This document shows positions 27,001-37,243 of a stretch of 64,000 nucleotides of DNA, one piece after another. The stretch spans positions 185,206,351 through 185,270,350 of the forward strand of contig NC_133156.1 in assembly GCF_040802235.1 (NCBI RefSeq), read 5' to 3'. The position numbers and the translations under genes are program-made. The stretch is from Manis javanica (lineage: Eukaryota; Chordata; Mammalia; Pholidota; Manidae). A model generated the notes under the pieces. The model searched no databases. It saw only the letters and a program-made list of their open reading frames with translations, and was not told the origin of the DNA. Position 1 is the stretch's first letter. Every line of letters starts with the position of its first letter.

Positions 27001-28539
27001 ATCTGTATGTTACTTTTTATTGTGGAGTAAATGCCATTTTGTAGGTATGCCTGAACTTGTCTGTCGCTAGGGGAATGATGAAACATCTGGGTTGATTCTA
27101 GCTGGGAGCTGCTGTGAATAAAGCTGCTGTATACTTGCACAGGTCTTTAAGCCATGACTCTCTAAAACAGATACTTCATTTTCTTACCTGGGAGAAGATT
27201 TATGGACTCTAGGTGTATCATCCACTGTTTCAAGTCAAGCGCATTTCCCAAAGGAAAGCCAAACTTTGTTTTGGGATCAAATTAGCAGGATGAGGCAATG
27301 GTGCAGGATATAATTTTAAGACCATCTTGGAAAGCTACCTGATCGCCCTCCTCCTGTAGCAGCCACAAGTATAAGGCTCCTGTTGCTCACTGCCCTCTCC
27401 GCTTCTGTCTTCTGGCTCCTGACAAGTCTAAGAACTCTGCCAAGTCAGCCCCTGTCCCCTCCCATGATAGGGTAGGGTCAGAATAGAAAATAATGACAGG
27501 CATCATGCTGTTAAATGCCAGATCCCCTAAATAGCTCCAGGGGGCGGTAGCAGGGTCAGGCCACCCGTTGGCCACCTAAGCATCTGCCCAGTGGCCTCTA
27601 GGGTATTCTATGCCCTCTTCTCAACTACGTGAGAATTGAGTGCTTGTGGCTCAAGAGACTTCTGAGCAGTGATTTGCAGGACCTATCCTCTGGAAGTAGA
27701 ATGCAAACTTCTTGAGAGCAAGAATCATGCCTTATACAAATTTTTATAAGTGGAAGGTATACAGTAGGTACTCAGATATAATTTTGGGTAATGTATAGTC
27801 AAATGAGACATGGGTATTCATTCCTGACTTATAAACACTCAATAGTATTTGATACTTAAAGTAGGGTTGTTAACAAATACTTCCAAAAAAATATTTTTCC
27901 CTGAGGTTGAGATTAAGGATGGAAAGGAAATTGTATCTTCTGTTTGGTTACGTTGTACATGTGGTTTTGGACAGCTGTCTTTTAAAAAAGAAACCAAAAG
28001 ACAGCCATTAAATACTATTCCCTCTCTTTTCTCTCCAACCCCTTTCTGTGGCAAGCTCTGAAATTCTGAGATTCTAAGAATGGTTTCCAGAAATTAAATT
28101 TGAAAAACAGATTAATTTAGGAAGTTATTTTTGTTAAAGCAAATGCCATTTGTATAATGGGAATAAGATTTTACAGAGAAAAAAAATGGTTTTCAGGAAA
28201 ATAACTCCCATAATAAAGGAAGAGAGTTCATTAAAGTAAAGGCCCAAGATTTGCAGACTAAAAAAGCCTTGACTGATTATACTTGATTATGCAAGGCCTC
28301 TTTGACTAACAGAGCTCTTGTCCATTGCTCGTGGCAGAATGAGGTTTTTATGGGGTGTGTCTTTCTTCCCTCAGTTCACTGACATTGGGACCTTCGAGAC
28401 CATGTGGCAAGTCAAGTTCTACAATTACCACAAGCGAGATCACTGCCAGTGGGGAAGCCCCTTCTCTGTCATTGAGTATGAATGCAAGCCCAACGAGACA
28501 CGCAGTCTCATGTGGGTGAACAAGGAGTCCTTCCTCTGA
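14854..28539 (+). CDS. CNRIP1: Cannabinoid receptor-interacting protein 1, complete CDS in three exons
   Basis: Joining 14854-15032, 17045-17195 and 28375-28539 gives one open frame of 164 codons plus TGA, the usual length of CNRIP1 (CRIP1a). The protein starts [16 protein letters not shown] and ends [13 protein letters not shown]1 is a small cytosolic beta-barrel protein with a RhoGDI-like fold. It binds the C-terminal tail of the CB1 cannabinoid receptor and lowers its constitutive signalling. The ESFL terminus resembles a PDZ-binding end. No signal peptide or membrane segment is present. All three exons are intact, with no stops, and the sequence looks under strong purifying selection. Introns are 2,012 and 11,179 bp. 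No alternative last exon like that of the human CRIP1b form was recognised. Identification is from remembered family sequence and is near certain. Confidence 0.96.
16312..16503 (+). mobile_element. MER5A-type hAT-Charlie element
   Basis: Starts 'agtggttcttaaacttgag', continues 'acatcagaatcgcctaag', 'tttgttaaaacacagatgg' and 'actaggtctagagtggggc', and ends 'ctttgaggaccattact'. This order and the near-inverted ends match MER5A. Confidence 0.75.
16622..16772 (+). mobile_element. Second hAT-Charlie-type MITE
   Basis: Begins 'cagtggttctcaaccctacc', then 'tattagaatcacttgggga' and 'ctctggggtttgggatagg', and closes with 'gctgagaaac'. It is related to, but distinct from, the MER5A copy about 120 bp upstream. 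Confidence 0.65.
17045..17195 (+). CDS. CNRIP1: CNRIP1 coding exon 2
   Basis: It is preceded by acceptor CCATTGCAG and followed by donor GTAAGG. The exon completes Glu60 and codes to Pro110, including [20 protein letters not shown] and [11 protein letters not shown]. It is 151 bp long, so exons 1 and 2 total 330 bp, and exon 3 starts in phase 0. Confidence 0.96.
17480..17960 (-). repeat. Old L1 ORF2 fragment, antisense
   Basis: Contains reversed ORF2 signatures such as 'taatgggtatccttgtctcc' and 'gatgtgttgaattttatcta'. Two T-rich tracts near 17,757-17,800 interrupt it; one of them has the look of a tiny separate insertion. Confidence 0.65.
18520..21840 (-). repeat. Long old L1 (L1M-type) copy, antisense
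   Basis: Order on the + strand from left: the L1M 3' UTR ('catacaataaaatgcaccaa', 'atcactctaataaaaacaca'), then the ORF2 3' end ('gatttgatgagtcacatgg'), the ORF2 body, and ORF1/5' sequence near 20.9-21.8 kb. The - strand frame at 19469-19663 keeps a reverse-transcriptase active-site block reading [10 protein letters not shown]. It is about 3.3 kb, with many stops and gaps. Confidence 0.75.
22062..22356 (+). mobile_element. Tigger/pogo-type MITE (MER2-type group)
   Basis: Perfect terminal inverted repeats: left 'cagttgacccttgaacaa', right 'ttgttcaagggtcaactg', flanked by TA on the left and TGTA on the right, as expected for TA target-site elements. The interior has 'aatccatgtataatttttga' and 'aataaagtaagctagaga'. 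It is 295 bp, with no transposase. Confidence 0.85.
22375..23455 (-). repeat. Old L1 ORF2 fragment, antisense, second copy
   Basis: Covers the same ORF2 region as part of 18.5-21.8 kb (compare 'tatcctgagaatttgctaaa' at about 22,397 with 'atcctgagaccttgctcat' at about 19,494), so it is a separate insertion and not a continuation. Decayed. Confidence 0.65.
23455..23690 (+). repeat. Old L1 ORF2 3' end, sense
   Basis: 'ctactagaatggctaaaatt', 'gccaactgttggagaagatg', 'gaaactctcatattactgg', 'agtttcttataaagataaac' and 'taagagaaatggaaaacac' in this order are sense L1 ORF2 3' sequence. The orientation is opposite to the copy immediately to its left. Confidence 0.7.
24121..24475 (-). repeat. MLT1-type LTR (ERVL-MaLR), antisense
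   Basis: Reverse MLT1 order: 'attgggtgactaaaacaaca', 'ggaggctgaaagtcccag', 'cttgctgtgtcctcacgtga', 'tataagggcactaatttcat' and 'acctccaaataccatcgcat', then 'caacatatgaatgtgggg'. Confidence 0.75.
26640..27145 (-). repeat. Old L1 3' end (L1M-type), antisense
   Basis: Contains the L1M 3' UTR in reverse ('gaggtatgatttacatataa', 'gagttttgacaaacatata', 'ccatcacccccaaaatttt', 'ataaatggaattatacact'), then reversed ORF2 terminal sequence near 27.0-27.14 kb. Confidence 0.7.
27685..27800 (+). repeat. L2 LINE 3' end
   Basis: 'agaatgcaaacttcttgaga' and 'gcaagaatcatgccttata', then 'acagtaggtactcagata', the sense 3' end of L2. Confidence 0.6.
28375..28539 (+). CDS. CNRIP1: CNRIP1 coding exon 3 with stop
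   Basis: A pyrimidine-rich acceptor (CTTTCTTCCCTCAG) precedes [20 protein letters not shown]. The exon codes for residues 111-164, then TGA at 28537-28539. The C-terminal segment ends in NKESFL, the part implicated in receptor-tail and PDZ-type interactions in the family. Confidence 0.96.
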   Translation, partial: FTDIGTFETMWQVKFYNYHKRDHCQWGSPFSVIEYECKPNETRSLMWVNKESFL

Positions 28540-29365
28540 AGATGGCTCTTTCCGATGTTGCTGGACAATCTCTTCAGAAATCTACTTTCAGATAACCCAG
28601 CACAAGCCTTTGCCAAGGCACAACACACTGTTGCCATTTCCCATTGGGTGCCAATGACCTACTAGCCCTGATCATTTTGAAAGTGTAATTCCCCTCTGAT
28701 GCAATGTCCCTGACATAAAAATCCTGATGTACCATGCCCGAGAAGATCCCTTTCTGTATTCTGTGTTGGTGTTGCTGCATCCAATGGTTTCCGGGCATGC
28801 TGTTGACCGCTTGTCAGGAGCTCAATAGAATTGGCAGGTGTGTCTCTTACTTAAGGGTTCCACTGAAAGACTGTGGTGTTTTGTTTCCAAGTTGAGTAAT
28901 TCCCCCTTTTTTGTTAAATATCTAATCAAAAATAACAATATGTGTGGGTTCTCTCTGTAGTGTAATATGGTAACATATAACTTGCAATGTTTTCCAGCTT
29001 TCAAAGCAGGCTTTGTGAATATGCTACAAACAGCAGGGAATGGGACGCAAATGTGCTTCCTGTAAACAGCTTGGCTTTTGCAGGGAAGGATAACAACAAA
29101 ATAAAAGGACAAATACTTAAGGAGTATTTGTAATGTATTAAAACTTTTTGAAGTAACCACAGTAGGAATGGGACAAAGTATTGCTTCGACCACTATTAAG
29201 GAAGGTGACAGGAATTAGAGGCTCACCTCTTTGGTAAACTGTCGTAGTGTTCAAACATGCATACTGATGGCACCCCAGTGACCCCTTTACTTGAACTTTG
29301 TAAAACTGTGTATGGAACTGTAATCAACTTTTGATATTTCTTAATAAAGGTATTGAAAATCATGC
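28540..29365 (+). other. CNRIP1 3' UTR
   Basis: The segment between the stop codon and the AATAAA at 29343 holds no repeat and has the composition of a conserved 3' UTR. Its right end is estimated about 15-20 bp after the polyadenylation signal. Confidence 0.8.
29343..29348 (+). terminator. CNRIP1 polyadenylation signal AATAAA
   Basis: Canonical hexamer in 'cttaataaaggtattg', followed within 35 bp by TG-rich sequence ('cttgctttttgaagttgtgt') suited to a downstream element. Cleavage is expected around 29,360-29,368. Confidence 0.85.
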
Positions 29366-31700
29366 TCTAGCTTGCTTTTTGAAGTTGTGTAATGTCTATC
29401 TAGCAGGTGGACTTCTGTTCCAGGCCAGCTCCACTCAGATCTCCATTTATGTTGCACAGTGAGGGGATACACCCAGAGCAAGATTAGCACACTTACTCAT
29501 AATCAACTCAGACAAGTTAATAGGAGTGCTCCAGCCAGCTCTAACAGGGCTAGCACACACTCGGGCACTGGGCGGGCAACCAGAAAATGCTTGTCCCTGT
29601 CCTCTCTTCATCCCTCCCGCTGCCAAGACCCTTCCTTGTCAGCTGGCTATGTACTGAGCAGCTGGAGGATATGGTGTTATAATGCTGCGTGTACTCCAGG
29701 ATGGAGACCTCCTTGCCTGGGGTAAGTCCTTTGCCTGGTAAGTCCCAGGGCTCTGCACTTCCCTGGCACAAAGCCCGTACTCCATGCAGTTGGAAGATGA
29801 ATTCCCTGAGAAGGAAAGAAGCTTCTTGTTGAAAAGTAGCAGCAAGATTGTCATACTCACTTGGGACACACAAATCCTATTGTGTCGGAAAATGTTAGTT
29901 GGGGATTTGTTTTTTGCTACCTGTAAACTCCTCATGTAAAAATATGCAAGGTTTGTGGGAGTACTGTGAAGAGTCAGTTTATCACAGAACTGAATTTGGA
30001 AGTCTGGCACCAAAACCCCTTGCACCTCTTATGTCGCTTACCTGCAGTGAGGCTGTACTGCCAGCAGGGCACAGCAATGCCTTGGATTTGAGCTAATTAG
30101 GGGCGCTGTTAAAATAGAACATTGTTTCTCAATTTGCTTATATTTTGAAAATAATAGTATCTATTAGTATCTATTAGAATAAGCATTAACCAATTTTTAA
30201 TTACTGTGTTTTTTAAACCAACCCACAATATTTGAAACAGACACTGAGATGTTTAAAACAGTGGATTTACTATAAGGGTTTAAGTTTTCTTCCGGAATAC
30301 CCAATAGAAAGGCAGTTATTAGAAACTGGAAAAATGTGAAAACTGCATATTTTAATCTATTGAAGCATTTGATGAGTAAATATTTTCATTTGTGAAACAG
30401 CAGGTTTTAAGAGTGACTCATCTATCAGAGCTTTAGCTTTTGTTTTGAGGGCACAAGCAGTATCATGGCTTTTGCAGTTTTCCATTTTTTTTTTCAAATT
30501 TGAGGCTTCAATTTTTTCTTTGGAATGACTCAAAGCAGGGCTGGGGAAAACGTGGCCTATTGTAGCTGCACACACCCTCCCACAGAAGAGCAGGAAGGTG
30601 AGCTCTGGTCTGAGTCTCACAGACACGCTGGTTGAACCTAAAAGGTCACCACCTTTCTATGTCTCTGTGTCTGAATCAAGGAGTTAGGCTAGTACAGTTC
30701 TAAAGCTCTTTAAGATTTGTGATTTGTACCTCTATAGTGCTTTTTTTTAAAGAGTGTGTAAGTTTGTGTGTGTGTGTGTGTGGTTTCCTTGAGGCGAATA
30801 GGTAGTGAATCAGAGGAGGTGGGGAGGAGATGGAGGTGAAGTAAACAGGAAATCTTAACAGCTATTCTGTCACGTTAAGTGATCTCTCTTGGCATATACT
30901 GTTCTACTTACGACTGGACTGAAGCCCAGTCCTCTCTGGCTACTTCTCGCATAGCTCTCCGCCTCCTCCAAAACTTGAGTGCTCAGCTATATCAAGCTGC
31001 TGAGTTGTAACTTTGCCCCTCAGCCATCTGGAAGGGCTATTTTTATACAAGTTTGTAGCCATGTTTCTCTACTTCGAAGCATCAGATGGCTACCCAGAAT
31101 CTTGACAAACTATGCCATCCTTCTAATTACAAGGATGATGAAAACACTTTTGAACAGGTGGAACAGTAGAAATACCTTGAATTGATATTTTGTGACACCT
31201 CCCTTATTGAGAAGCCACTTATCCAGCCATCTAAACTATCTGTATCACAGTTGAGAACAGAAAAGATGCCAAAAAAAATTAAAGATCCTGTCACAGATGT
31301 CACAAACTCCATTCACTAACAGCTTGGGTCTTCTCTCAAGACCTCATGACTCCTATTTTAGGATAGTTCAAACACAGAGGGTGATGTGGTTTCTGGCTCC
31401 TAGAAAATTGGAAGCAGCATAACTGGAAGAAAGAAGGGAATCTGTAGAGGTAGACATACTGAAAAAAATTTTTTTTCATGCGGAGAGGACAAAGAAAAAG
31501 TGTATAAAGCATAACAGATAGGGACTATCCTATAGTATAGGGACATACTATGTCTGTACTATATCGGGATATACTATAGTACAGGGATTATATCGTATGC
31601 TAAATTACAGTAGTTTCTGTGGATATCAAATAAAAATCGATGTACATAATCATGGCCCTGATTTATTTAGGAATATGATCCATTGCCCTCAGAAATATAT
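29366..31700. other. Intergenic, downstream of CNRIP1
   Basis: No gene or named repeat supported. It holds a short GT run at 30,768-30,781 and a small cluster of near-repeats rich in 'tatactatag' at about 31,525-31,590. Confidence 0.4.
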
Positions 31701-31707
31701 CGCCATG

Positions 31708-31945
31708 ATTCAGTGTTTAAGAGTTCCAATTCTGGAGTCAAGATGCCTCAATTTAAATGCCGGCTCAACCACTCATTTACTGTGGACCTTAGGCAAGTTA
31801 TTTAATATCTCTGTGCTTCAATTTTCTCATTTGGAAAATAAAGATAATATTTAAACAGTATTTACCTAATGGAGTAGATGTGAGGATTAAATAAGCTAAT
31901 ATAAAACCTGAATTGTGTCTGGAACGTAACATTATTAATTGACAC
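31708..31945 (+). repeat. MIR SINE
   Basis: Nearly complete sense MIR: 'gtgtttaagagttccaattc', 'ctggagtcaagatgcctcaa', 'ccggctcaaccactcattta', 'ccttaggcaagttatttaat', 'tctgtgcttcaattttctca' and 'gtgaggattaaataagctaa'. Confidence 0.8.
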
Positions 31946-33009
31946 ATTTTGTTAAAGAAACAGCAAAAAAAAAAATTTCAAGCGAAGTCATTAAAAATGC
32001 CAAGAGAAAAACTGAAAGTGTTTAAAGGAGTAAAACTCCTTTTCCAAGGATATTCCAGGTATGGATTTGAAATAATGGCCAAAGTTTATGCTCTATTTAT
32101 ATGACAAAAAAAAAAAAACCATAAGAGAATGCATGTAGGGACAATGCTTTTAATTATTTAAAAAAATAAGTAGTTTGAAGTAGTATGCTCTAAGAAATGC
32201 TAGGACAATGAGAAGTCTTCATCAACAGGCTTCATCAACTCTTGTTTATAAAGATCCAATTTTGAATAATATGCAAACATCAAGACAGAATCAGAAAACT
32301 GAATATCTGGTAAAGGTCAAGAATGATATCAAAAGTTCTATTTGTTATTTCTTTAAATCATCCTAACAATTCTGTCTCTGTTTTACAGAGGAAAAAATAA
32401 GTCTCTGCTGTGGAAAAATAAGCCTCAAGCTTAAACAGCTAATTTTAGAAGAAACTGTTTGATCCTCAGTTTCCTCATCTATGAAATCGAGACAATACTC
32501 TTCACTTCACAATGGGTGTTAGGATTAAATAATACTTTCTTTTCTTTTCTCCCCATCACCTTCCTCCTGACACATTTCATTGAATATTACTTCATATTGT
32601 GCCCACACTGGTGCAGTGTTTGTTCTGGTGGTTTTGCCTTCATTTGTTTGCAGCCTAGTAGATCGGTTGCTTTCCCCAAAGAAAAATCACTGTGGATATA
32701 GTAAAATATACATATATATATTTATATACATACATACATATGTGACTTAAAAATTATTGCCAATAAATAAAAGTATTCAGTTTCTAGAAGCTCAGTATTC
32801 AGTATAGAAACAAACTCACAGTCCTCTACACAGCAAATTACTTGAAGATGACCTTTCCTCTTTGAATATATACTAAGTACTGTTACAGCACTAGATCAGA
32901 CATTAAAATTTTTCCTTAACATATATGGTATCCCATTCCCTATTTGCAAACAAATGAAAAGTCAGACAATATGTTTGGTTACACCCTAGTGTCTTAACCA
33001 CAAATCCTG
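31946..33009. other. Intergenic; short MIR fragment inside
   Basis: A MIR piece (+) lies at about 32,462-32,545 ('gatcctcagtttcctcatct', 'gttaggattaaataatac'). The rest is AT-rich, with A-runs at about 31,965 and 32,106 and a TA/CATA low-complexity patch at 32,705-32,740. No gene. Confidence 0.45.
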
Positions 33010-33215
33010 GCAGGCACTCTCATTTCTGACCACAGCGGATTGCTGATTCTCCTTCAGATATACCGAGTCAGAGCAGCTTCCTTACCACTGCACAGCCTGT
33101 TCCCTCTGCTTGGAATGCCCTGCTCCATTTTATACCTAGCAGATGCCTTCAAGTGCCAGCTTAAATGTCACCTCAGCTATGAAGTTTTTCCTGACTCCTC
33201 TACAATGTTGAGTAA
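33010..33215 (+). repeat. L2 LINE fragment
   Basis: 'tgttccctctgcttggaatg', then 'agcttaaatgtcacctcagc' and 'tttttcctgactcctct', matching the L2 3' region in sense orientation. Confidence 0.65.
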
Positions 33216-33403
33216 AGAATAATTTTGAAATACTGTTTATTCAAATATTTTATTTTATTACCCCATTTCTCAAAGGTGTCACTGGCCTCCATCTAACTTT
33301 TGCTTTTCTTAAGTTCTCTGGAGGGCTTCCACGTGTTCTTACTGGCTCACTGAAATGAGCTGACTCAGTAAAAAGGTGATGAGATTCTAGAAAGAGCTCT
33401 AAC

Positions 33404-33438
33404 TGGCTGGCTGGCTGGCTAGCTGGCTGGCTGGCTGA
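33404..33438 (+). repeat. (GGCT)n tetranucleotide microsatellite
   Basis: Eight GGCT/AGCT units, one unit interrupted by A. On the - strand it yields the artificial SQPASQPASQ frame. Confidence 0.9.
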
Positions 33439-34460
33439 AAAACCAGCCAGCAAGTGGTTTGGAATATATTATCCTTTAGTGGGTTAGTTTTGCTCTCTTT
33501 AAAGGAGACTAAGAGAAGGAAAGTAGATGAGAAAAAGGTTTTGAATTTTCTCATTGCTCTAAATGAAAATACCTTTTCATGGTAGCATTATTTATGATGA
33601 TGGTACTAAGGTGTGTAGTTCTTTTAAGGAGTTTAGCTCTGACAGGATAATCATTCGTGCTGCCCACAAAATGTTTTCAGCCCTCCCCTGTCTAGGCATA
33701 TGATAGGACTGCACTTCCATGACCTGGGGTGGGGTCATGTGAGAGTAGCTTGGGTCAACGATCTGTGAGCAGAAGTGACCTGTGTGCTTCCAGACTGAAA
33801 TATCCCACTATCTGCGCACTACCCAGCAGAGCTCTCTTCCCCTTTGCACAGAACCAGCTTCTGTCAAGGTGATCCATCATTCTGGGTCCTGGGTTAGGAA
33901 GACAGGGAGCAGAACCCTAGCCAACATAACAAGTGGACCTGTAATATAAATGAGAAATAAACCTTTCTCCCGAAACTTTTATTGTGAAAAACATTGAAAT
34001 ATACAGAAAATTGAAAAAAAACCAACAACTATACAACAAACATCCACATACCCAATACCTGCATTTCACAAGTAACATTTTGCTATGTTTGGTTTATCAC
34101 TTAACTAACCATTATCCATCCATCCACTCACCCATCCTTCTATGCTGTCAATCCTTTACATAACAGACTTTCCTGATCTACAACATCTGAGGAGCCCTAA
34201 CCAGTTACTCTCCTTTTCTGCTGAGCATCCTAATGTGGAACTACTCCAAAAATAAAAATAAAAATTGCTCTAAGTTAGTTCTAAGACATCATGTCCTGCT
34301 AGGGAAAATTTTAAGTCATTGGATGAATTAGGAGACAAATTAAACCATCTTTTTCTCTCATGGGCTTAAGAAACAAGATAAACTCTCCTGAACTAGTCTG
34401 AGTGAGGCTTTATTTGGAGACAGAGGAGTGGATTAAGTGGGGAAAGGAAAGGCAAAAATC
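33439..34460. repeat. Mixed remnants: LTR- or transposon-like block and possible old L1 3' UTR
   Basis: At about 33,650-33,960 a block ('ggtggggtcatgtgagagta', 'gtgagcagaagtgacctgtg', 'aaatgagaaataaacc') looks like a dispersed mammalian repeat that I could not name. At about 33,965-34,160 'tatacagaaaattgaaaaaa' and 'acatccacatacccaatacc' resemble reversed L1M 3' sequence. No gene. Confidence 0.35.
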
Positions 34461-34464
34461 ATAT

Positions 34465-34612
34465 GCCTGCTGTGTGACAGGCATTACATACATCACCTCA
34501 TCAAATCTTAAAAACCACCTTGTAATGTATATAGGATTTCCACTGTTAAAATGAGGATATTAAGCTCAGAGAGGCTAGGCTGCCTGCTCAAGGTCACATA
34601 ACTAGTGTGAGC
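34465..34612 (-). repeat. MIR SINE
   Basis: Reverse MIR: 'gctgtgtgacaggcatta', 'acatcacctcatcaaatctt', 'aaaatgaggatattaagctc' and 'ctcaaggtcacataactag'. Confidence 0.65.
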
Positions 34613-34959
34613 AGAAGAAGCAGAATGAAACTCCAAATGACCCCGACCCGCTTACCCTCCTCTAGAGTCTGCAAACCCTTGGTCTCTGACACCCTCTTAG
34701 GGCTGATGTTTCCCTTTTCTAGAGTGGGCATGGCCTGTGTGGTGGTGGCAATCTCCCCCCAGTGCTGGAGGCAGAATTTTAAGTGCAAAAATTATTTGAC
34801 TAGAGTATTTTTTGAGTGTTCTGAAAAGTTTAACAAATCCATTAAACACAGGAGCATCTGCAAGCTAAAAAAAAAAAAAATTCTGAACTACTGATTTTCT
34901 TTCTGCTTTTTTTTTTTTTTGGTTCAAAGCCCAGTTGAAATCTTGATTTCCTCACAGTT

Positions 34960-35470
34960 TATTCTTCAGGTTTGTATTTTGCTGTGGAGACAGCACCAGA
35001 TTCCGCAGGTTAAGGGCTCAGTCCTACAAGACTACCCTCCCCTCCTGACTCCAACCAATCACAAGCCCCAGGCTGCTACCTCTGCTTCTGACCAACTGGC
35101 TACAGATTGGAGGTACCCACAACTTCCCCACTTAGGTTCAATTAATTTGCTAGAGTTGCTCACAGAACTAAGGAAAACCCATACCTTTACAAGTTTAATA
35201 AACGGTACAACAAGGGATACACAGGGCAAGGGCCCAAATAGAGAAGCTTCTATCCTCTGTGGAGCTTGGGGCCTGGCTCTCCTGTCACATGGAAGCTTTC
35301 TGGTTCCCCAAGCGTGGAGCTCTCTGCAACAGAAACAGCATGCAAGAGATATGCTCTTCTTTTTTTTTGTGAGGACTTCACTGCATAGTCATGATTGGCC
35401 ATTGGCTGATTCAACCTCAGCCCCAGCCCTTGGGTGGGGTCCAAAAGTCTTTCATTGACGTGACAAGACA
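34960..35470 (-). repeat. Ancient LTR-like repeat
   Basis: 'gagttgctcacagaactaag', 'agtttaataaacggtacaac', 'gcttctatcctctgtggagc', 'catgattggccattggctg' and 'ccttgggtggggtccaaaag' in this order are familiar from a dispersed mammalian ERV LTR read in reverse. The family name is not secure. The 179-aa open frame across it on the + strand is not a gene. Confidence 0.45.
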
Positions 35471-35559
35471 CTCTTTAAGACTCTGAAATCTTTTCAGGAA
35501 CTGTGGATGAAAATCAATATACTTGGAAAATATGTATGTATTTGGTCATCTGAATAACC

Positions 35560-35568
35560 AAATGTATG

Positions 35569-35576
<8 letters not shown>
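35560..35576. repeat. L1 target-site duplication, left copy
   Basis: aaatgtatgcatttttt, identical to 44313-44329. The last six T overlap the T-run of the reversed poly(A) tail. The implied nick on the + strand, tttttt/ataa, is one base from the TTTT/AA consensus of the L1 endonuclease. Confidence 0.92.
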
Positions 35577-35603
<27 letters not shown>

Positions 35604-35604
<1 letters not shown>

Positions 35605-35932
35605 AGAGGGCATCTCTCATATTTATTGATCAAATGGTTGTTAACAACAATAAAATTCAGTATAGGGGGGTCAATGCTCAATGTACAATCATTAATCCAT
35701 CTCAAGCCTAATTCTCGTCAGTCTCCAATCTTCTGAAGCATAACGAACAAGTTCTTACATGGTGAACGAATTCTTACAGAGTGAATAAATTCTTACATGG
35801 TGAACAGTACAAGGGCAGTCATCACAGAAACTTTCGGTTTTGATCATGCAATATGACCTATAAACCATCAGGTCAAATATGAATATTCATTTGATTTTTG
35901 TACTTGATTTATATGTTGATCCCACATTTCTC
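35604..35932 (-). repeat. LTR-like U3-R segment serving as the L1 3' terminus
   Basis: Read on the - strand, it begins TGTGGGATCA after a purine run (AGGAGAAA), as a retroviral 3' LTR begins after its polypurine tract. It has three 19-bp direct repeats (starts 35752, 35771, 35790 on the + strand) resembling U3 enhancer repeats. Near its end AATAAA (35622-35627, reversed) lies 18 bp before the poly(A). This layout is U3 plus R ended at the R polyadenylation site, with U5 absent. The LTR identity is inferred from layout and general resemblance to class II ERV LTRs; no family was matched. Confidence 0.5.
35622..35627 (-). terminator. Polyadenylation signal of the composite L1
   Basis: AATAAA on the - strand (TTTATT on +), 18 bp upstream of the tail. 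It lies in the LTR-like part, so the composite appears to use a retrovirus-derived signal. Confidence 0.8.
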
Positions 35933-36563
35933 CTATTATTATTATTATTTTTATTTTTAATAAAATGCTGAAGTGGTAGGTAGATGCAAGATAAAGGTAG
36001 AAAACATAGTTTAGTGCTGTAAGAAGGCAAATGTAGATGATCAGATGATCAGGTGTGTGCCTATGGACTAAGTATTAATCCAGGCTAGACAAGGGCAGCA
36101 AAACATCCACGGATGCAGAAGATTTCTCTCAAAGCAGGGGGGGTGAGGTTCTGAGCCTCACCTCTGTTGATCCCCAAATTCTCACCTGATGGCCCCCCTG
36201 CGACTGTGCCTGTCTTAGGTTGTTCCTCCCTTGAGGAATCTTACCCGTCTCTGGCTAACCAGTCATCTTCCGGGGCCATACAGGGAAATGTAAAGTTGGT
36301 AAGTGAGAGAGAAGCCATATTGTTTGCAAAGGTTAGCTTTTTACTTCTTTGCAGATTTATGCCCTGTGGCTTCTATGCCCAGCACTTGTCTCGAGGTATC
36401 TTTACCACCTGGAGGAATTATGATACTCGGTAAATTCGATATGAGGCACAAATTCTATTTAAAGTTTGTAATTAGGAAGGAAGAAGAAAAGCTATAGATG
36501 TAGCATATGAAGGAAACTTGGGAGGATTGATTATTTCTTTGACATATCTTCTTGTATAGTACC

Positions 36564-37005
36564 TTAAGTATGTATAGGTTTTAAACTACTAACTAATTTG
36601 CACACACATATTGACATAATAGGAATACGGTGACATAAACAAAGCAAATCTATAATTACCAGCCATCTCCAGTGAAGCCAAGAAAACCATTTAGGCACCC
36701 TAGGCATTTGTGAAAATTTATCTATGATATGATGGATATTTTCCAACTGTACTTGAACCATCAGACAAATTAAAGCAGCCCATTTCTGGGATCTGTTCAC
36801 ATCCCATATGTTCTTTTAACCATAGATAGTCTATAGTCATGAGATTTTGGGGTGCTACAACTTGCACCCCTCCCAACTCCTGGTTGAGTTCCAACAGTAC
36901 AGATCCAGTCAAATTCGTTGTCTCACTGTATGCACATGCCAGCCTAGACATCTCCCTCCTCCTTCTCATGGCAAGTCCAGGAGATGGTGGGCTGGATGCA
37001 GCCAC
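36564..37005 (-). pseudogene. Decayed retroviral env transmembrane-subunit fragment in the L1 3' UTR
   Basis: Two overlapping - strand frames carry it. Frame 36718-37005 reads a heptad-rich segment (VLLELNQELGGVQ), then APQNLMTIDYLWLKEH, then a cysteine motif followed by FNLSD: the layout of the heptad, immunosuppressive-type segment and disulphide-loop region of alpha-/gammaretroviral-type Env. Frame 36564-36800 carries the following part, with IHHIIDKF, then a Trp-rich stretch (WFSWLHWRWLV) placed where the membrane segment would start. Breaks: a frameshift near 36,750-36,775 separates the two parts, one of the two adjacent cysteines expected in the loop motif is Gly, and there is no SU domain, leader or start. 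It cannot encode a working envelope protein. Identity is from motif layout only. Confidence 0.65.
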
Positions 37006-37243
37006 AACCGCAGCATCGTCCGGATCCCTGTGGAGGCTTTTTGATGATCATCCCCCGGCACGAGTCCTCCAGAGAGTGCTGATGCCGGAAGCTCCTCCTC
37101 ATATCGTATCTTAGTTCATTTTCTGGGTATCCAAGCTAGGCCTTGATCTTCTGCGTAGAAACAAACAGACCCTTTGCCCACACTTTGACATGCCCTCTAT
37201 ACCACTGTGCAGAACTCATTGGAGGTCAGCACACAGTAACTGC

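Larger units (their letters stand above)
17196..28374 (+). other. CNRIP1 intron 2
   Basis: 11,179 bp, GTAAGG donor and CTCAG acceptor. It is dominated by old antisense L1 fragments, with one Tigger-type MITE, one MLT1 LTR, another L1 3' fragment and an L2 end, each listed separately. The parts not listed (about 23.7-24.1, 24.5-26.6 and 27.8-28.3 kb) show no recognised feature; 25.3-26.6 kb is very AT-rich. Confidence 0.85.

Noticed and set aside
33250-33453. SQPASQPASQ frame
   Set aside because: Product of the GGCT microsatellite.
34919-35458. 179-codon open frame
   Set aside because: Crosses an ancient LTR-like repeat, no domain, and starts in a T-run; chance frame.
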